Part shown: piece by piece, positions 1 through 8,296 of the stretch
Layout: the number at the start of each line of letters is the position of its first letter
Position numbering within the stretch: position 1 is the stretch's first letter
Origin: Pseudalkalibacillus salsuginis
GTDB lineage: Bacteria; Bacillota; Bacilli; Bacillales; Fictibacillaceae
Length of the DNA stretch: 64,000 bases
Assembly: GCF_021646685.1 (NCBI RefSeq)
Contig: NZ_JAKJHW010000002.1
Coordinates: 1 to 64,000 of the forward strand
Direction of reading: 5' to 3'
Translations under genes and position numbers: made by a program
The notes under the pieces: generated by a model
Seen by the model: only the letters and a program-made list of their open reading frames with translations
Told to the model about the DNA's origin: nothing
Database searches by the model: none

Positions 1-409
1 GAAGGATCGCTCTGGCTTAAAGATTCGGTCCTTCCCTTCCCATCTCGAGTTTGGGAAGGTACTATGACCTCTGCTGACTTCTGCCGGTTCAGCTACCCAT
101 CGCTGGATAGGTTACGAAGTGTACTTCGCGTTTCCGGCAGACCTCCCCGGGTAAGTTCACACACTTCCTCTCCATGTACCCGTCTCATTTACTGTCATTC
201 CCTTCGGTCGTTGGGACTTTGATGTGAGTTGCCATCTCATCCCAGAAAAACAGCCTTGTATGAGATTCGTGTTCCTCGGGTCGGAGATTTGCCTCCGGCT
301 TCCTTCAGATTCCGGGTCGTCCCGGACACCCTTGCCTTCAGCTAACGGCTACAACGACCTTCACCGTTCGGGACTTGAACCCTAGAGCGTGTGCACATGC
401 CGGGCGCAC
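1..409 (-). mobile_element. Group II intron, bacterial class C type, 5' part (runs off the left edge)
   Basis: Read on the minus strand, the element starts at 409 with GTGCGCCCGGCATG, a group II intron 5' end of the GUGYG type. It continues with long paired blocks that I recognise from the class C intron of Oceanobacillus iheyensis, such as TCCCGAAC..GTGAAGG, GGAATCTGAAGGAAGC, GAGGAACACGAA and CAGAAGTCAGCAG..GTCATAGTACC. These are domain I to III type sequences. The part visible ends near the start of domain IV, so the reverse transcriptase/maturase gene and domains V-VI would lie outside the window. The intron begins four bases after the T-tract of the yfiC terminator, which is the site type class C introns use. 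Whether the full element is active cannot be judged. Confidence 0.85.
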
Positions 410-413
410 AACA

Positions 414-440
414 AAAAAAGGCTGAAAAACAGCCTTTTTT
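414..440 (-). terminator. Rho-independent terminator of the yfiB-yfiC operon; intron target site
   Basis: Perfect 11-bp inverted repeat (AAAAAAGGCTG / CAGCCTTTTTT) with a 5-base loop, directly behind the yfiC stop codon. On the minus strand it ends in a run of T. The group II intron starts right after it. Confidence 0.88.
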
Positions 441-442
441 GG

Positions 443-2245
443 TTACATAGCATCGAGCATTTTAAATTGAGATACGATCAGATCATAGTATTCTCCTTTT
501 TGTTTCATGAGAGAATCATGATTTCCTTGTTCAATAAGATTTCCATGATCGAGAACAAAAATATTGTCAGATTCACGGATTGTTGAGAGCCTGTGGGCGA
601 TGATGATCGCTGTACGTCCTTTAAGCAATGTTTGCAAGGCGTTTTGAATCTTCAATTCTGATTCTGTGTCAATACTTGCTGTCGCTTCATCCAATATCAG
701 GATCCGCGGATCTGCCAGTAATGCACGTGCAAACGAAATCAACTGCCTTTCCCCGACAGATAACACATTCCCTCTCTCTTCTACCTCTGTTTCATATTGA
801 TTCTCGAGTTTTTCGATGAAGGTGCTTGCGCCGACTGCTTCAGCAGCTTGGATGACTTCCTCATCACTTGCGTCCGGGCGTCCGAACCGGATGTTATCTA
901 TGATGGTTCCCGAAAAAATGAATGTATCCTGTAAGACTACACTTACTTTTTGTCTTAAACTATCAAGCTTCACATCTCTCAAATCGATACCATCGATTTT
1001 GACTGATCCTTCCGTGGGGTCATAGAACCTGCTGATAAGATTGGCGATCGTCGTCTTACCTGATCCCGTATGTCCGACTAAAGCGACGGTCTCACCAGCT
1101 TCGATCGTCAAATTAACGCCATTCAATGCTTTCCGTTTGTCATCGTAAGAGAATTCCACTTGATCAAATTCGATCTTCCCATCAATGTCATCAAAAGTGA
1201 TCGCGTTTTTCCGTTCTGATACATTCGGTTGTTCATCAAGGAATTCAAAGATTCGCTCACTGGATGCCATGGCAACCAGCAATTGGTTGTAAACCTGCCC
1301 CATACGTGAAATCGGTTCCCAGAACATACCTAGATAGAATGCAAAGGTTACGAATACCCCATAGTCCATTCCATTTTGGATCAAGTACACACCATACCAG
1401 ATGAGGATGGCTGTTCCGATAGCATTTGACATTTCGACGAACGGACGGAAAACCGCACTCTTCCGGGTTGCATCCTTCCAGCTATCGAACGTCTCACCGT
1501 TCACTCCCTCGAAGAATCCCATGTTTTCTTTTTCCTGTGTATAGGATTGGGTCACCCGGATTCCTTGAATGCTTTCATTCAGATGGGAATTGAGCTTTGC
1601 TTGCTTGATCCGGACCATTTGCCATGAGCGGCGGATGTTTCCGCGTAATTTCGTAGAGATCAAGAACATGATCGGCAGGACAATCATGATGGCCAAAGTC
1701 AATTCAGGACTTAGGATGAACATGATGACGAGAATACCGATTAGAAGGAGGAAGTCCATCAATAGATTGATGACGCCGTTTGTAAAAAGTTCCTGTAATG
1801 AATTGACGTCGTTGATGATCCTTACAAGAATCGATCCAGCCGACCGTTGATCGAAAAATCGATGGGAAAGGCGCTGGATGTGTTTAAACAATCCTTGCCG
1901 GATATCATAGATGATGTATTGCCCTAGCTGATTCGTCCATTTGATCCGGAAGGTATTCGCAATCCAAGCCAGAATGTATAGCCCCGCTATTCCGAAAATC
2001 AATTGGATAAGCAAGCTCTCATCTTGTTCTTTGATCGCATGGTCGAAAAGCAAAACCCCGATGAAGATCGGAACGACCAATCTCACAGCTGTCGAAATCA
2101 ACATGGCGATAATCGATTTCGGCAATAGATTGGTTTGGTATGGCTTCATGTAACCAAATAGGCGTAGCATCTGTTTCCAATTGAATTGTTTTTCTATCGC
2201 TTGATCCTGTGAATAATGAAATCGTTTTTTCGTATTGTTGCTCAT
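443..2245 (-). CDS. yfiC: Heterodimeric ABC exporter subunit, YfiC-like (permease plus ATPase)
   Basis: 600 residues, a complete half-transporter: about six membrane segments in residues 40-330, then a nucleotide-binding domain. Walker A GHTGSGKTT is at 391-399, Walker B ILILDE at 515-520 with the catalytic Glu present, and the H-loop His at 551. The signature motif is LSVGERQ (495-501) instead of LSGGQ, so this subunit supplies the degenerate signature of the pair. It follows the partner gene by 13 bp and the two surely form one exporter of the multidrug type, as in YfiBC or BmrCD. Length fits B. subtilis YfiC. Substrate cannot be read from the sequence. Confidence 0.85.
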   Translation of the reverse strand: MSNNTKKRFHYSQDQAIEKQFNWKQMLRLFGYMKPYQTNLLPKSIIAMLISTAVRLVVPIFIGVLLFDHAIKEQDESLLIQLIFGIAGLYILAWIANTFRIKWTNQLGQYIIYDIRQGLFKHIQRLSHRFFDQRSAGSILVRIINDVNSLQELFTNGVINLLMDFLLLIGILVIMFILSPELTLAIMIVLPIMFLISTKLRGNIRRSWQMVRIKQAKLNSHLNESIQGIRVTQSYTQEKENMGFFEGVNGETFDSWKDATRKSAVFRPFVEMSNAIGTAILIWYGVYLIQNGMDYGVFVTFAFYLGMFWEPISRMGQVYNQLLVAMASSERIFEFLDEQPNVSERKNAITFDDIDGKIEFDQVEFSYDDKRKALNGVNLTIEAGETVALVGHTGSGKTTIANLISRFYDPTEGSVKIDGIDLRDVKLDSLRQKVSVVLQDTFIFSGTIIDNIRFGRPDASDEEVIQAAEAVGASTFIEKLENQYETEVEERGNVLSVGERQLISFARALLADPRILILDEATASIDTESELKIQNALQTLLKGRTAIIIAHRLSTIRESDNIFVLDHGNLIEQGNHDSLMKQKGEYYDLIVSQFKMLDAM

Positions 2246-2258
2246 TCTCTCACCTCAC

Positions 2259-4013
2259 TTAACCAGTTTGTCTTTGTTTGATAGCCTCTTTATCCTTATA
2301 TTGGATATCATAGACCCTCCGGTACATACCTTCTTGATCGATCAAATCTTCATGGGTGCCGCGCTGTGCAATTCGCCCGTCTTCCAGTACAAGAATCTCA
2401 TCTGCATGTTTCAAGGAAGAGATACGATGGGCGATGATGAATGTAGTCCTCCCTTTCATCACTTCCTGGAAGGCTTTTTGAATCTTGAATTCTGTCTCCA
2501 TATCGACTGCACTCGTTGCATCATCCAGTATGAGAATACTTGGGTCTGGTAAAATGGCACGAGCAATAGCGATCCGCTGCTTTTGCCCTCCAGATAGCCC
2601 CATTCCCCGTTCACCGAGGATTGTATCGTAGCCATCAGGGAGCTCCTGGATGAACTCATGAGCTTGGGCTCTTTTAGCTGCCTCGACGATCTTTTCGAAT
2701 TCTGCATTTGCGTTTCCATATGCGATGTTGTCTCTAATCGATGAAGAGAACAGGAAAGTTTCCTGTAGAACGACTCCAACATTTTTTCTGAGAGATTTGA
2801 TGGAATATTCCTTAATATCTCTTCCATCGACCAAGACTTTGCCTTCCTTCGGTTCATAGAATCTTGAAATCAATTGAGTTATGGTTGTTTTACCAGCTCC
2901 AGTGGCACCTAGAAGTCCAATTGTCCTTCCTTTAGGAGCTTTGAAGGAAACGTTTTTCAATGCGTACTCTTCTTCACTCGCATACTTATGCGTAACATCG
3001 ACGAACTCTACATCGCCGTTCAACGTGTCAATTTGAAGGGGGTCTTCCGTATCCTGGATATCTTCTGGTTCATCTAAAATTTCCAACAGCCGCTCACCAG
3101 AAGCCTTTGACTGTGAAAATGTGTTGATGACGAATCCAAGGTTCATGATCGGCCAGATGATATACCAGACCAGACTAAAGAAAGCGACGAGCTCACCTGG
3201 ATTCAATTGATTGTTGAATACAAGGAATCCACCATAAGAAAGAAGAAATACGACACAAAGGTTCCCGATCATTTCCATGAGTGGGAAGTATTTCGCCCAG
3301 ATGTCTGATGTGTTCAGGTAATTGTCACGATAATCCTTGTTATTGTTGACGAATTTCCCGATTTCGAAGTCTTCACGGGACAGGGACTTGATTGTATTGA
3401 TTCCGCTGACATTTTCTTGGACCTTGGTATTCAATCGACCCATGGATTTCCGAATTCCTCTGAAGGCCGGATGTACCTTCTTGTCAAAACGGTATACGGC
3501 AATGGCCAAGAACGGAAGCATGCCGAGTGTGACAAATGCAAGAGGTACTGAATAGTAGAACATTACAGCTAAACTGAATGATACGAGCAAAACGAAGTTG
3601 ATGACCTGTGCAAACCCGAAGGATAAAAAGAACCGAAACCCCTCGACATCAGCAGTCAGGCGTGACATCAGGTCTCCGGTTTTTGCATTGTCATAATATC
3701 TGAACGGTAAATACTGCAGCTTTTTATACAATGCCTCCCTCAACCGGTAAACAGCGGTGACACCGAACAAATCGCCCAAATACTGATGGAAGAATGTTGC
3801 TGTTCCTTTGATCGCCATCACGATGATGAAGCCGATCGCCAAATATGGTATCCACCAGTATTGCTCATTGATGATGACCTCATCAATGGTGAACTGCAAC
3901 AGCATCGGATATATGACTGTAATACCTGATACGAATAAGAGGGAAAATACTGAGAGTAAGAAATATTTGCGATAAGGCCAATAAAATTCTTTTAAACGTC
4001 TAAAAGTATCCAC
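2259..4013 (-). CDS. yfiB: Heterodimeric ABC exporter subunit, YfiB-like (permease plus ATPase)
   Basis: 584 residues with an N-terminal six-helix domain (about 15-310) and a C-terminal ATPase. Walker A GATGAGKTT is at 369-377, the signature LSGGQ at 473-477 is canonical, and Walker B is ILILDD (493-498), so Asp498 stands where the catalytic Glu should be. Together with the changed signature of the downstream subunit this makes one of the two ATP sites of the dimer degenerate, as known for type IV heterodimeric exporters. The start is GTG at 4013 with AGGTG six bases upstream; an overlapping ATG at 4015 is in another frame. First gene of the two-gene operon. Confidence 0.85.
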   Translation of the reverse strand: MDTFRRLKEFYWPYRKYFLLSVFSLLFVSGITVIYPMLLQFTIDEVIINEQYWWIPYLAIGFIIVMAIKGTATFFHQYLGDLFGVTAVYRLREALYKKLQYLPFRYYDNAKTGDLMSRLTADVEGFRFFLSFGFAQVINFVLLVSFSLAVMFYYSVPLAFVTLGMLPFLAIAVYRFDKKVHPAFRGIRKSMGRLNTKVQENVSGINTIKSLSREDFEIGKFVNNNKDYRDNYLNTSDIWAKYFPLMEMIGNLCVVFLLSYGGFLVFNNQLNPGELVAFFSLVWYIIWPIMNLGFVINTFSQSKASGERLLEILDEPEDIQDTEDPLQIDTLNGDVEFVDVTHKYASEEEYALKNVSFKAPKGRTIGLLGATGAGKTTITQLISRFYEPKEGKVLVDGRDIKEYSIKSLRKNVGVVLQETFLFSSSIRDNIAYGNANAEFEKIVEAAKRAQAHEFIQELPDGYDTILGERGMGLSGGQKQRIAIARAILPDPSILILDDATSAVDMETEFKIQKAFQEVMKGRTTFIIAHRISSLKHADEILVLEDGRIAQRGTHEDLIDQEGMYRRVYDIQYKDKEAIKQRQTG

Positions 4014-4210
4014 ATAAGCACCTGCCTTCTTTTTATGTATTGTTTAAAAAGTCATAATATAAATAATATAACGGACTCCGAAATAAATAACCAGAATTTT
4101 GCTTAAAATTTATTACGAGGTAAATTATACATATTTTAGATCCATATTATTATCTATCGGATCATAGTACTGGATGTTTAAATGATTTAATTTTCAGAAA
4201 TTAAATCATG

Positions 4211-4243
4211 AAAAAAATAGAGCCTAACCTGAGTTAGGCTCTA
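4211..4243 (-). terminator. Rho-independent terminator region after the ykuU peroxiredoxin gene
   Basis: Perfect 11-bp stem TAGAGCCTAAC / GTTAGGCTCTA with a 4-base loop, followed on the minus strand by seven T. It lies just past the stop codon of the peroxiredoxin gene. The remaining 4014-4210 is AT-rich and should hold the promoter of the ABC operon, but no single -35/-10 pair stands out. Confidence 0.9.
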
Positions 4244-4257
4244 CTTTGAAATGTCTA

Positions 4258-4806
4258 TTAAACGTTAAGTGTTTCTTGACCTGGCTTCCAGTTTGCCGGG
4301 CAAAGTCCACCAGTTTGAAGAGCTTGAAGGACACGCAGTGTTTCATCTACATCACGGCCAATGTTATTGTGGTTTACCACAGCGTACATTAGCTCACCTT
4401 CTGGACTGATGATGAACAATCCGCGTAGTGCAACCCCTTCCTCTTCAATCAACACACCATAGTCTTCAGAGACTTTATGGTTCGTGTCTGCAGCTAATGG
4501 GTATTTCAATTCACCTAATCCGTTATCGTCACGGTTCGTATTGATCCATGCCAAGTGAGTGTGGATCGTGTCAGTAGAAACACCGATCACTTCTGTGTCA
4601 AGGTCTTCAAATTCATCATAGCGATCACTCATCGCAGTGATTTCTGTAGGACAAACAAATGTGAAGTCCATTGGATAGAAGAAAAGGACTGTCCACTTAT
4701 CATTCTTCATGTTTTCTTCAAGGCTTACTTTACCGAATTCTTTGTTTGAAAGTACTGCATCCATTTCAAAGCGTGGTGCTTGTTTTGCTACCATACGTTC
4801 TGCCAT
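4258..4806 (-). CDS. ykuU: 2-Cys peroxiredoxin (AhpC/TSA family), YkuU-like
   Basis: 182 residues, usual size for a typical 2-Cys peroxiredoxin, which reduces hydrogen peroxide and organic peroxides in the cytoplasm. The peroxidatic Cys is in FVCPTE after the FYPMDFTF strand, and the resolving Cys is in GGLCPANW near the C-terminus. An in-frame ATG at 4899 would give 213 residues, but it lies upstream of the predicted transcription start (the -10 is at 4885-4890), and only the ATG at 4806 has a Shine-Dalgarno (GGAGGG, 8 bases away). Next to the mscS-like ykuT gene, divergently transcribed, as the yku gene set of B. subtilis suggests. Confidence 0.9.
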   Translation of the reverse strand: MAERMVAKQAPRFEMDAVLSNKEFGKVSLEENMKNDKWTVLFFYPMDFTFVCPTEITAMSDRYDEFEDLDTEVIGVSTDTIHTHLAWINTNRDDNGLGELKYPLAADTNHKVSEDYGVLIEEEGVALRGLFIISPEGELMYAVVNHNNIGRDVDETLRVLQALQTGGLCPANWKPGQETLNV

Positions 4807-4884
4807 TCGTAATCCCTCCAAAATGATTTTTAATGTAAGATCGGCAGTTACGCCTTTCTTTTCCATCATTATTGTACATGCTAT

Positions 4885-4918
4885 ATTATAATCATTCACT
4901 TATTGATAGTCAATATCA
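4885..4918 (-). promoter_or_regulatory. Sigma-A promoter of ykuU with an overlapping Fur/PerR-type operator
   Basis: On the minus strand TTGACT (4908-4913) and TATAAT (4885-4890) are separated by exactly 17 bases. The -35 lies inside a palindrome, TTGATA-N5-TATCAA (4903-4919). Read as a 7-1-7 site (4904-4918) it matches the Fur box TGATAATNATTATCA at 12 of 14 defined positions; the second base is G, which favours Fur over PerR. The operator assignment is inference. Confidence 0.65.
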
Positions 4919-5126
4919 AATGAGAATTAATTTAATATAGCGCACTAGACATGCTTACTATTTCCAAAAAAAGCTTGTAATAAACGCTTCGGGCATGTCC
5001 ATATCTATTCTAACGTGTTTTCTTCCTCTTCTCAAAGGATATACTCTGACCTTATTTATTGCGGGTCTGAGCAAAAGTCCGTTATAGTATTATTATTCTG
5101 AACTGAGAAGCAAGGAGCTGATTTAT

Positions 5127-5969
5127 ATGGACGAACTACTCGCAAAAATCGATTGGGCTGAAATTTTAAAAGATGCCGGAATACTGGCTCTGAAATTGAT
5201 TTTCATCTTGATTGCGTTCATGATAGTGAAGGCGATCGGTAACCGAATCATACAATCTACATTCGAAAAAATTCAGAACCGGAGAGACATGTCTCCTGGA
5301 AGGGTAATAACACTGAAGAGCATAATGAAAAGTGTCTTTTCTTACATATTGATCTTTATTTTAGTGGTTGCCGTGATGGGAACTTTTCAATTAGATGTTA
5401 CAGGGCTGTTAGCTGGGGCAGGTATTATCGGATTGGCGATCGGTTTTGGCGCCCAAGGACTTGTCAGTGATGTTGTGACAGGTTTCTTCATCCTCTTGGA
5501 AAAACAGCTTGATGTTGGGGATTACGTGACAACGGCCGGCTTTGACGGCATTGTTGAGGAAACGGGTTTGAGAACCACGCATATCCGAGGGTTTGACGGT
5601 ACTCTCCACTATGTCCCCAACCGTGAGATCAGCGCCATAAGCAACCATACTCGCGGGAACATGAGAGCACTTGTCGATATCAGTATTTCTTATAATGATA
5701 ATATCGATACAGCAATCGGAGTCCTGCAGGAAGCTTGTGATCGTATCGCTGAAACAAATGAGAATATCGTCGAGGGACCGAATGTCCTTGGTGTACAATC
5801 ACTAGGTGCTTCTGATGTCGTATTACGTGTCATTGCAAAAACGAAGAACGACATGCAATGGGGGGTCGAGCGCGAACTGCGCAAAGCGCTAAAGGAATCT
5901 CTAGAAGCAAACGGAATCGAAATCCCGTTCCCGCATCAAGTATATATACACAAAGACGAAAATCAATAA
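5127..5969 (+). CDS. ykuT: Small-conductance mechanosensitive channel, MscS family (YkuT-like)
   Basis: 280 residues with three predicted membrane helices (about 18-37, 66-88 and 93-125). The third is the Gly/Ala-rich pore helix (GLLAGAGIIGLAIGFGAQ, followed by SDVVTGFF). The beta domain follows with the DVGDYVTTAG and PNREI segments, and a C-terminal alpha/beta domain ends the protein. MscS channels open on membrane tension and release solutes during osmotic downshock. Start ATG is supported by AAGGAG eight bases upstream. A possible promoter (TTGCGG/TATAGT, 18-bp gap) lies about 40-70 bases upstream of the gene. It is divergent from ykuU. Confidence 0.9.
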   Translation: MDELLAKIDWAEILKDAGILALKLIFILIAFMIVKAIGNRIIQSTFEKIQNRRDMSPGRVITLKSIMKSVFSYILIFILVVAVMGTFQLDVTGLLAGAGIIGLAIGFGAQGLVSDVVTGFFILLEKQLDVGDYVTTAGFDGIVEETGLRTTHIRGFDGTLHYVPNREISAISNHTRGNMRALVDISISYNDNIDTAIGVLQEACDRIAETNENIVEGPNVLGVQSLGASDVVLRVIAKTKNDMQWGVERELRKALKESLEANGIEIPFPHQVYIHKDENQ

Positions 5970-6003
5970 TGTTTATTTTGGAGTTGTTCCGGGTACTCTT
6001 TTT

Positions 6004-6055
6004 AAAAGGCTGTTTCGTATAGATTGATGTCTAACAGTTTAGAAAACAGCTTTTT
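6004..6055 (+). terminator. Putative terminator of ykuT
   Basis: Arms AAAAGGCTGTTT and AAAACAGCTTTTT flank a 27-base loop and end in T. The long loop lowers confidence. It lies between ykuT and the chaB-like gene. Confidence 0.5.
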
Positions 6056-6076
6056 GAAAAAAGGAGGGTACTTCAT

Positions 6077-6280
6077 ATGCCTTATGATTCCCAAGAAGAA
6101 CTACCTGATCAAGTGAAGAACAATCTTCCCGAGCATGCCCGTGAAATTTATAAAGAAGCCTTCAACTCGGCTAGCAAACAATATGACCAGGAAAAAACAG
6201 CACATAAAGTAGCGTGGAATGCAGTAAAAGAGAAATATGAGAAGAACGAAAACGACAACTGGGTGAAGAAAGAAGATTAG
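6077..6280 (+). CDS. ChaB-family small protein
   Basis: 67 residues forming essentially one ChaB domain: LPEHAREIYKEAFNSA near 17-32, then EKTAHKVAWNAVKEKY and a conserved Trp near the end. ChaB was named as a regulator of a cation antiporter in E. coli, but its real role is unclear. Charged and helical, no signal peptide or membrane segment, so cytoplasmic. Very good ribosome binding site (AAAGGAGGG, 8 bases before ATG). It sits between an MscS channel and a Ktr potassium channel, which fits osmotic or ion homeostasis, but that is only context. Confidence 0.8.
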   Translation: MPYDSQEELPDQVKNNLPEHAREIYKEAFNSASKQYDQEKTAHKVAWNAVKEKYEKNENDNWVKKED

Positions 6281-6345
6281 ACGGTGCCAGGTACACTTTC
6301 AAACCTCAACTGCCCCAAGGCCCTCTAAAGTGTACCTGTCACCAT
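6281..6345. repeat. Short palindromic intergenic repeat (GTGCCAGGTACAC type)
   Basis: Arms of 19 bases (6281-6299 and 6327-6345) pair at 17 of 19 positions around a 27-base centre. The arm sequence ACGGTGCCAGGTACACTTT resembles a palindrome seen scattered in Bacillaceae genomes. It begins right after the chaB-like stop codon. A related but different palindrome is at 54469-54520. Confidence 0.65.
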
Positions 6346-6349
6346 GTAG

Positions 6350-6394
6350 AAAAAATCCCCATCAAGCTGGCTGCAGCCTGAGGAGGTTTTTTTT
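6350..6394. terminator. Probable terminator between the convergent chaB-like and ktr genes
   Basis: An A-run and a T-run flank a partly paired stem whose inner part is the perfect palindrome GGCTGCAGCC (6369-6378). It can act on both strands because the two genes converge here. Confidence 0.5.
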
Positions 6395-6395
6395 A

Positions 6396-7745
6396 TTATC
6401 CTGTAATGATTTCTCCATATGGATAACGGACTTTACGGCGAAGACTAGGTTTCGCCAGGATGAATAAAAGAGTAAGAGGTCCAAGCTTTCCGAAATACAT
6501 CAACAGGATGATGACGATCTGGCCGATTACGGATAATTCACCGGTAATCCCCATTGAGAGACCGCATGTGGAGATTGCTGAGACCGCTTCAAACAAGATT
6601 TCGATAAAAGATGCGTCTTCAGAAATCATCATGATGAAAACTGTCGTAAATAATATGCCCAGCAAGATGACAGTAATGGCAAATGCACGGATGATCGTAC
6701 TGTCACTGATCGTCCTCCCGAGAATGACCGCTTCACTTTTCCCTCTTAGGAAGGTCGCGACAGAAAGCAATAAAGCGATGAAGGTGGTCAATTTGATCCC
6801 TCCACCAGTTGAGGTGCTTCCAGCCCCGATGAACATAAGGATGATTGTGAAAAAGATCGATGCATCTTCCATACTGTTCACATCAAGGGAGTTCAATCCT
6901 GCGGATCTCGGTGTCACCGCTTGGAAATAAGAGTTGAACAATTTATCGGACAAGGGCATCAGGCCGATCGTTTTTACATTATTGAATTCGAGCGCGAATA
7001 TGACGAACAAAGCGACAATATTGATGACACCCGTACCGATGATCATCAGTTTCGAATGCAGGGAAAGTTCCTTGAACTTCCTGCTGTAGTAAAGATCAAG
7101 TATGACGGTAAATCCCAAACCACTCAATACGAATAAAGTCGAGATGACTGTAAGGACGACAGGATTACTGTTATGACCGATCAAGCCTTCCGACCAAATC
7201 GAAAAGCCCGCACTGTTGAAACCGGAAATACTATAAAAAATACTTGCGTAAGTCCCCTGTTTCCATCCCATGTCCGGTACCCACATAGACATAAGGATAA
7301 GTGTCCCGATCGATTCCGAAACGAGAGCAAAAATCAACAGTACTTTTACCAGCCTGATGATCCCGCCGTAAGATGACTGGTTAAGGGCTTGTTGGATCAG
7401 AAGCATGAACCTTATTCCAATCCTTTTACTCAACATCTGAACGATTAACACAGCAAAGGTCATGATCCCTACTCCACCTGCTTGGATCAAACTTAGGATG
7501 ATGATTTGCCCGAACAACGTATAGACGGAACCGGTATCGACCACGACAAGCCCTGTAATCGTGGAGGCTGATGTCGCAGTGAACAAGGCGGTGAGCCAGG
7601 TGATTTCCCCGGTTGTTGCAATCGGCAGTTTTAACAGCAATGTACCGACCGTGATCAACACAATAAAAGAGAAGGCTAATATCCTTGGCGGTGTCAATAC
7701 CACTTTTTTTATTCGATTAGGAATACCTAGAGTTTGGAAATTCAT
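6396..7745 (-). CDS. Ktr potassium uptake channel subunit (KtrB/KtrD, TrkH superfamily)
   Basis: 449 residues, the length of B. subtilis KtrD. The four pore-loop repeats of the family are visible: TSASTITGLV, GFNSAGFS, TPRSAGLNS and ISTCGLSMG, each with the selectivity-filter Gly. The glycine-rich GAGSTSTGGGIKL stretch between repeats three and four fits the flexible gating loop in the M2C helix of the third repeat. It is a multi-spanning membrane protein importing K+ (or Na+-coupled K+) with a cytoplasmic RCK partner (KtrA/KtrC), which is not in this window. I cannot decide between KtrB and KtrD. In B. subtilis no ktr gene sits inside the yku cluster, so the location is different here. No c-di-AMP riboswitch is seen in the short 130-bp leader. 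Confidence 0.88.
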   Translation of the reverse strand: MNFQTLGIPNRIKKVVLTPPRILAFSFIVLITVGTLLLKLPIATTGEITWLTALFTATSASTITGLVVVDTGSVYTLFGQIIILSLIQAGGVGIMTFAVLIVQMLSKRIGIRFMLLIQQALNQSSYGGIIRLVKVLLIFALVSESIGTLILMSMWVPDMGWKQGTYASIFYSISGFNSAGFSIWSEGLIGHNSNPVVLTVISTLFVLSGLGFTVILDLYYSRKFKELSLHSKLMIIGTGVINIVALFVIFALEFNNVKTIGLMPLSDKLFNSYFQAVTPRSAGLNSLDVNSMEDASIFFTIILMFIGAGSTSTGGGIKLTTFIALLLSVATFLRGKSEAVILGRTISDSTIIRAFAITVILLGILFTTVFIMMISEDASFIEILFEAVSAISTCGLSMGITGELSVIGQIVIILLMYFGKLGPLTLLFILAKPSLRRKVRYPYGEIITG

Positions 7746-7845
7746 ATGTACATTAACCCCTCTAATAGAAAAACGATCTAGAGAACTAAGTATACCTAAA
7801 TATGACTCTTGTGTACATTGACCCCTTTACAACATACGGAAAATC

Positions 7846-7872
7846 AGAAAAAAGAGGACAGCGGCTGCCATC
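7846..7872 (-). terminator. Putative terminator of ykuS
   Basis: A GC-rich imperfect stem around GGCAGC/GCTGTC is followed on the minus strand by a run of six T. It lies just behind the ykuS stop codon. Confidence 0.45.
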
Positions 7873-7875
7873 CCC

Positions 7876-8124
7876 TTATTGTTGGTTGAAACGTTGGTCG
7901 ACCTGTTCACAAATCTCATCCGCTGTATAACCGTGAGCGCTGATGACTGATCCTTGTGTAACCGTGTTTTGGATTCCCATTACATTCTGATCCTGCCCTG
8001 TGATTACACAGCAATCACAATCCTCAGCATCTTGCTCTTGTTTTAATTGTTTTACTTCATACCCTCTGCTTTGCAATGCCTCTTGAACATCTGTCAATGA
8101 TTGTTCTACTCCGATTCTCGGCAT
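7876..8124 (-). CDS. ykuS: UPF0180 family protein, YkuS
   Basis: 82 residues covering the whole UPF0180 family: an N-terminal IGVEQSL..V..AL segment, a central Cys cluster (DCDCCVITG) and a C-terminal [10 protein letters not shown] helix. Function is unknown. The open frame has an earlier ATG at 8133, but the Shine-Dalgarno GGAGG lies only three bases from it and eight bases from the ATG at 8124, and the family starts with M-P/A-x-I-x-V-E-Q, so 8124 is chosen. Downstream of dapL on the same strand as in B. subtilis, though a terminator separates them. Confidence 0.85.
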   Translation of the reverse strand: MPRIGVEQSLTDVQEALQSRGYEVKQLKQEQDAEDCDCCVITGQDQNVMGIQNTVTQGSVISAHGYTADEICEQVDQRFNQQ

Positions 8125-8201
8125 TTCATCCACCTCCTTGCGAATATTGTTAATGTAACCTCATCAAGGGGGTGTTATGCATTTTATGGAAGCCCAATAT
8201 A

Positions 8202-8269
8202 AGCCTTCAACGGTTGTATGATTGGTCTAAACAGCACCGCAACCAAAATTTTTATACTTTCTTATCCTT
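8202..8269 (+). repeat. Dispersed repeat family A, truncated copy (3' end only)
   Basis: The block CACCGCAACCAAAATTTTTATAC.. followed by CTTATCC recurs at the 3' ends of the copies at 20421-20624 and 25501-25664. The rest of the element is missing or too diverged. The copy abuts the T-tract of the dapL terminator, like the other two. Nothing coding was seen in 8134-8294. Confidence 0.6.
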
Positions 8270-8296
8270 TAAAAAAGAGCCCCATTCAGGGACTCT
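8270..8296 (-). terminator. Rho-independent terminator of dapL (overlaps its stop codon)
   Basis: Stem 8276-8283 / 8289-8296 (AGAGCCCC / GGGACTCT, one mismatch), loop of five, then six T on the minus strand. The stem overlaps the dapL stop codon. Confidence 0.75.

Noticed and set aside
4807-4899. N-terminal extension of the peroxiredoxin to 213 residues
   Set aside because: The extension spans its own promoter -10; translation cannot begin before the transcript does. The ribosome binding site is at 4806.
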